Origin: Vanilla planifolia
Taxonomy: Eukaryota; Streptophyta; Magnoliopsida; Asparagales; Orchidaceae
Assembly: GCA_023846275.1 (NCBI GenBank)
Contig: JAIUJO010002340.1
Span: 182,989-246,988 of the forward strand
Direction: 5' to 3'
Length of the DNA: 64,000 nucleotides
This document shows positions 62,742-64,000 of the stretch, in pieces. The notes under the pieces were generated by a model. The model ran no database searches. It was not told the DNA's origin and saw only the letters and a list, made by a program, of their open reading frames with translations. The position numbers and the translations under genes were made by a program. Numbering within the stretch: position 1 is the first letter of the stretch; every line of letters begins with the position of its first letter.

Positions 62742-62778
62742 CTTCTCTTCTCTCCTCTCCTCTCCTCTTCTCTCCTCT
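62742..62778. repeat. 37-bp pure pyrimidine tract (CTCTC/CTCCT type)
   Basis: An uninterrupted run of C and T, longer than any other homopurine or homopyrimidine run noticed in the window. It replaces the normal CTCTA unit, which has an A every five bases, with CTCTC/CTCCT-like units. The base composition is compatible with triplex (H-DNA) formation; that is inference from composition only. Confidence 0.85.
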
Positions 62779-63447
62779 GTACTCCTCTACTCTAATCTAC
62801 TCTACTTAACTCTTCTCCACTCTACTCTACTCTAATGTAATCTACTGTACTCTACTTTATTCTACTATGCTGTAGTATACTTTACTCTACTCTACTCTAG
62901 TCTAACAAAATCTAGCTTTACTATAATCTACTCTTCTCTACTCTACTCTACTCTTCTCGAGCTTAGCCTAGCCCATCCTACCCTAGCCATGCCTACCTTA
63001 ACCTAGCCTAGCCTTCCCTAACCTCGCTTTACTCTACACTACTCTATTATATCCTATCCTAGCCTAACTTAGCTTAACATAGCCTAATATGGCTGAACTC
63101 TACTCTACTTTGCTCTACTCTACTTTTCTCTACTTTACTTTGTACTACTCAGCTCTTCCATACACTATTTTCCTTTACTCTACTCTACTCTTCTACTCTA
63201 CTCTACTCTGCTCTACTATGCTCTGCTTTGCTAAATTTTACTCTCCTCGACTCAACTCTATTCTAATGTACTATACTCCACTCTACTCTAATTTATTTTA
63301 CTACTCTACTATACTTTACTCTACTCTACTATACTTTACTCTACCCTACTTTACACATCTCAAGCCTAGCCTAGCTTAACCTTGCCTAGTCTAGCCTAGC
63401 CTTGCTCTACTTTACTCTACTATACTCTACTCTATTTTATTCTACTC

Positions 63448-63468
63448 TAGCTAAAAAATTTTAACATA
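63448..63468. other. Short AT-rich island
   Basis: The word ctaaaaaattttaacat interrupts a CTCTA block just before a B-type agctc boundary. It shares only CTAAAAAAT with the island at 62,201 and has no other recognisable identity. Confidence 0.55.
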
Positions 63469-64000
63469 GCTCTATGCTACTCTACTCTACTTTATTCTAC
63501 TATGGCCTAACCAAGCCTAGCCAAGCCAAGCCTAGCCATACTGTACCCTGCTCTACTTAACTCTATTCTACTATACTCTAGCATAGCCTAACCTAGCTTA
63601 GCCTAGACTAGCCTACACTACTTTACCCTATTCTATTTTAGAATAGCTAAGCCTAACATAGCTCTATCACACTTTACTCTACTATACTCTACTCTACTCT
63701 ATTCTACTCTACTATATTATACTTTACTCTATTATGCTATACTCTACTCTACTCTGCTTTATGCTACTCTACTCTACTCTACTTTACTCCACCCTACCCT
63801 ACTCCAACCTAGCGTAGCCTTGCCTAACATAACCTATCCTAGCATAATTTAACCTCACCTAGCCTAGCCTAGCCTTACATTACTCTACTATATTTTATTC
63901 TACTCTACTCTGCTCTACCCTACTCTAACCTACTCGAACTTAGCCTATCCTACCCAAGCTTAGCCAAGTCTAGCTTAACTTAACCTCACCTAGCCGACCC

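Larger units (their letters stand above)
57751..64000 (-). repeat. Same satellite in opposite orientation, CTCTA/CCTAR on + strand
   Basis: From this point to the window edge the + strand reads CTCTA (A units) and CCTAG/CCTAA (B units), the reverse complement of the array to the left. Block lengths, variant units and the A/B boundary grammar are the same as on the left, so it is the same satellite family inverted. The array continues past the right edge of the window. No gene is visible in it. Confidence 0.97.

Noticed and set aside
1-64000. CRISPR array.
   Set aside because: There is no constant repeat of 24-40 bases alternating with unique spacers of fixed length; both block types are pentamer runs of variable length.
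1-64000. Functional centromere or telomere.
   Set aside because: The array could lie in either region, but nothing here proves it: there is no CENP-B-box-like motif, no long pure telomere tract and no chromosome end.
1-64000. tRNA, rRNA, other structured RNA, promoters or terminators.
   Set aside because: No cloverleaf boxes, rRNA words or regulatory patterns rise above the repeat background. TATA-like words such as tataat arise from single changes in TAGAG units and are scattered everywhere.
1-64000. Sequencing-error junk or low-quality assembly as the origin of the whole window.
   Set aside because: Ordered rare-word matches between segments 36 kb apart and a consistent boundary grammar on both arms indicate real shared ancestry rather than random error, although exact copy numbers of units may still be inaccurate.

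Overview
I see no gene in this 64 kb window. From edge to edge it is a satellite-like array of two related, degenerate 5-bp units: an A unit (TAGAG, read CTCTA on the other strand) and a B unit (TAGGC or TAGGT, also read CTAGG/TTAGG). Blocks of A units, tens to a few hundred bases long, alternate with shorter blocks of B units, and both carry many point substitutions. I recognise no promoter, RNA gene, transposon end, CRISPR array or unrelated sequence longer than a few tens of bases. Megabase-type simple satellites like this belong to eukaryotic heterochromatin (subtelomere, pericentromere, sex or B chromosome). The species cannot be read from the sequence. B units of the TTAGG form equal the telomere repeat of most arthropods, which is suggestive but weak evidence.

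Layout. From 1 to 57,750 the purine-rich strand (TAGAG/TAGGY) is the + strand. At 57,750/57,751, inside the palindrome GAGCTC, the array switches orientation in one step, and from there to 64,000 the + strand reads CTCTA/CCTAR. The two flanks are not reverse complements of each other close to the switch, so it is not a simple fold-back.

Higher-order structure lies on top of the 5-bp units. A long duplication links 1-2,505 with 36,266-38,690. A unit of about 0.67 kb is repeated roughly three times at 44.1-45.9 kb. A unit of about 450 bp is duplicated at 19.86-20.78 kb, one of about 191 bp at 5.89-6.26 kb, and a perfect 51-bp unit at 21,064-21,179. The copies range from perfect to clearly diverged, so amplification occurred at several times and scales.

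The A and B blocks follow a polar grammar. The change from A to B is usually (TAGAG)n-C-TAGGT-(TAGGC)n, with one extra C and a first B unit ending in T. The change from B back to A has no extra base. The same rule, reverse-complemented, holds right of the switch.

The open reading frames in the window are by-products of this composition. CTCTA has no stop in any frame and always encodes a cycle of Leu-Tyr-Ser-Thr-Leu, whereas CCTAG and CCTAA hit a stop in every frame within 15 bases. ORFs therefore lie on the pyrimidine-rich strand only, end in B blocks, and change strand at 57.75 kb.
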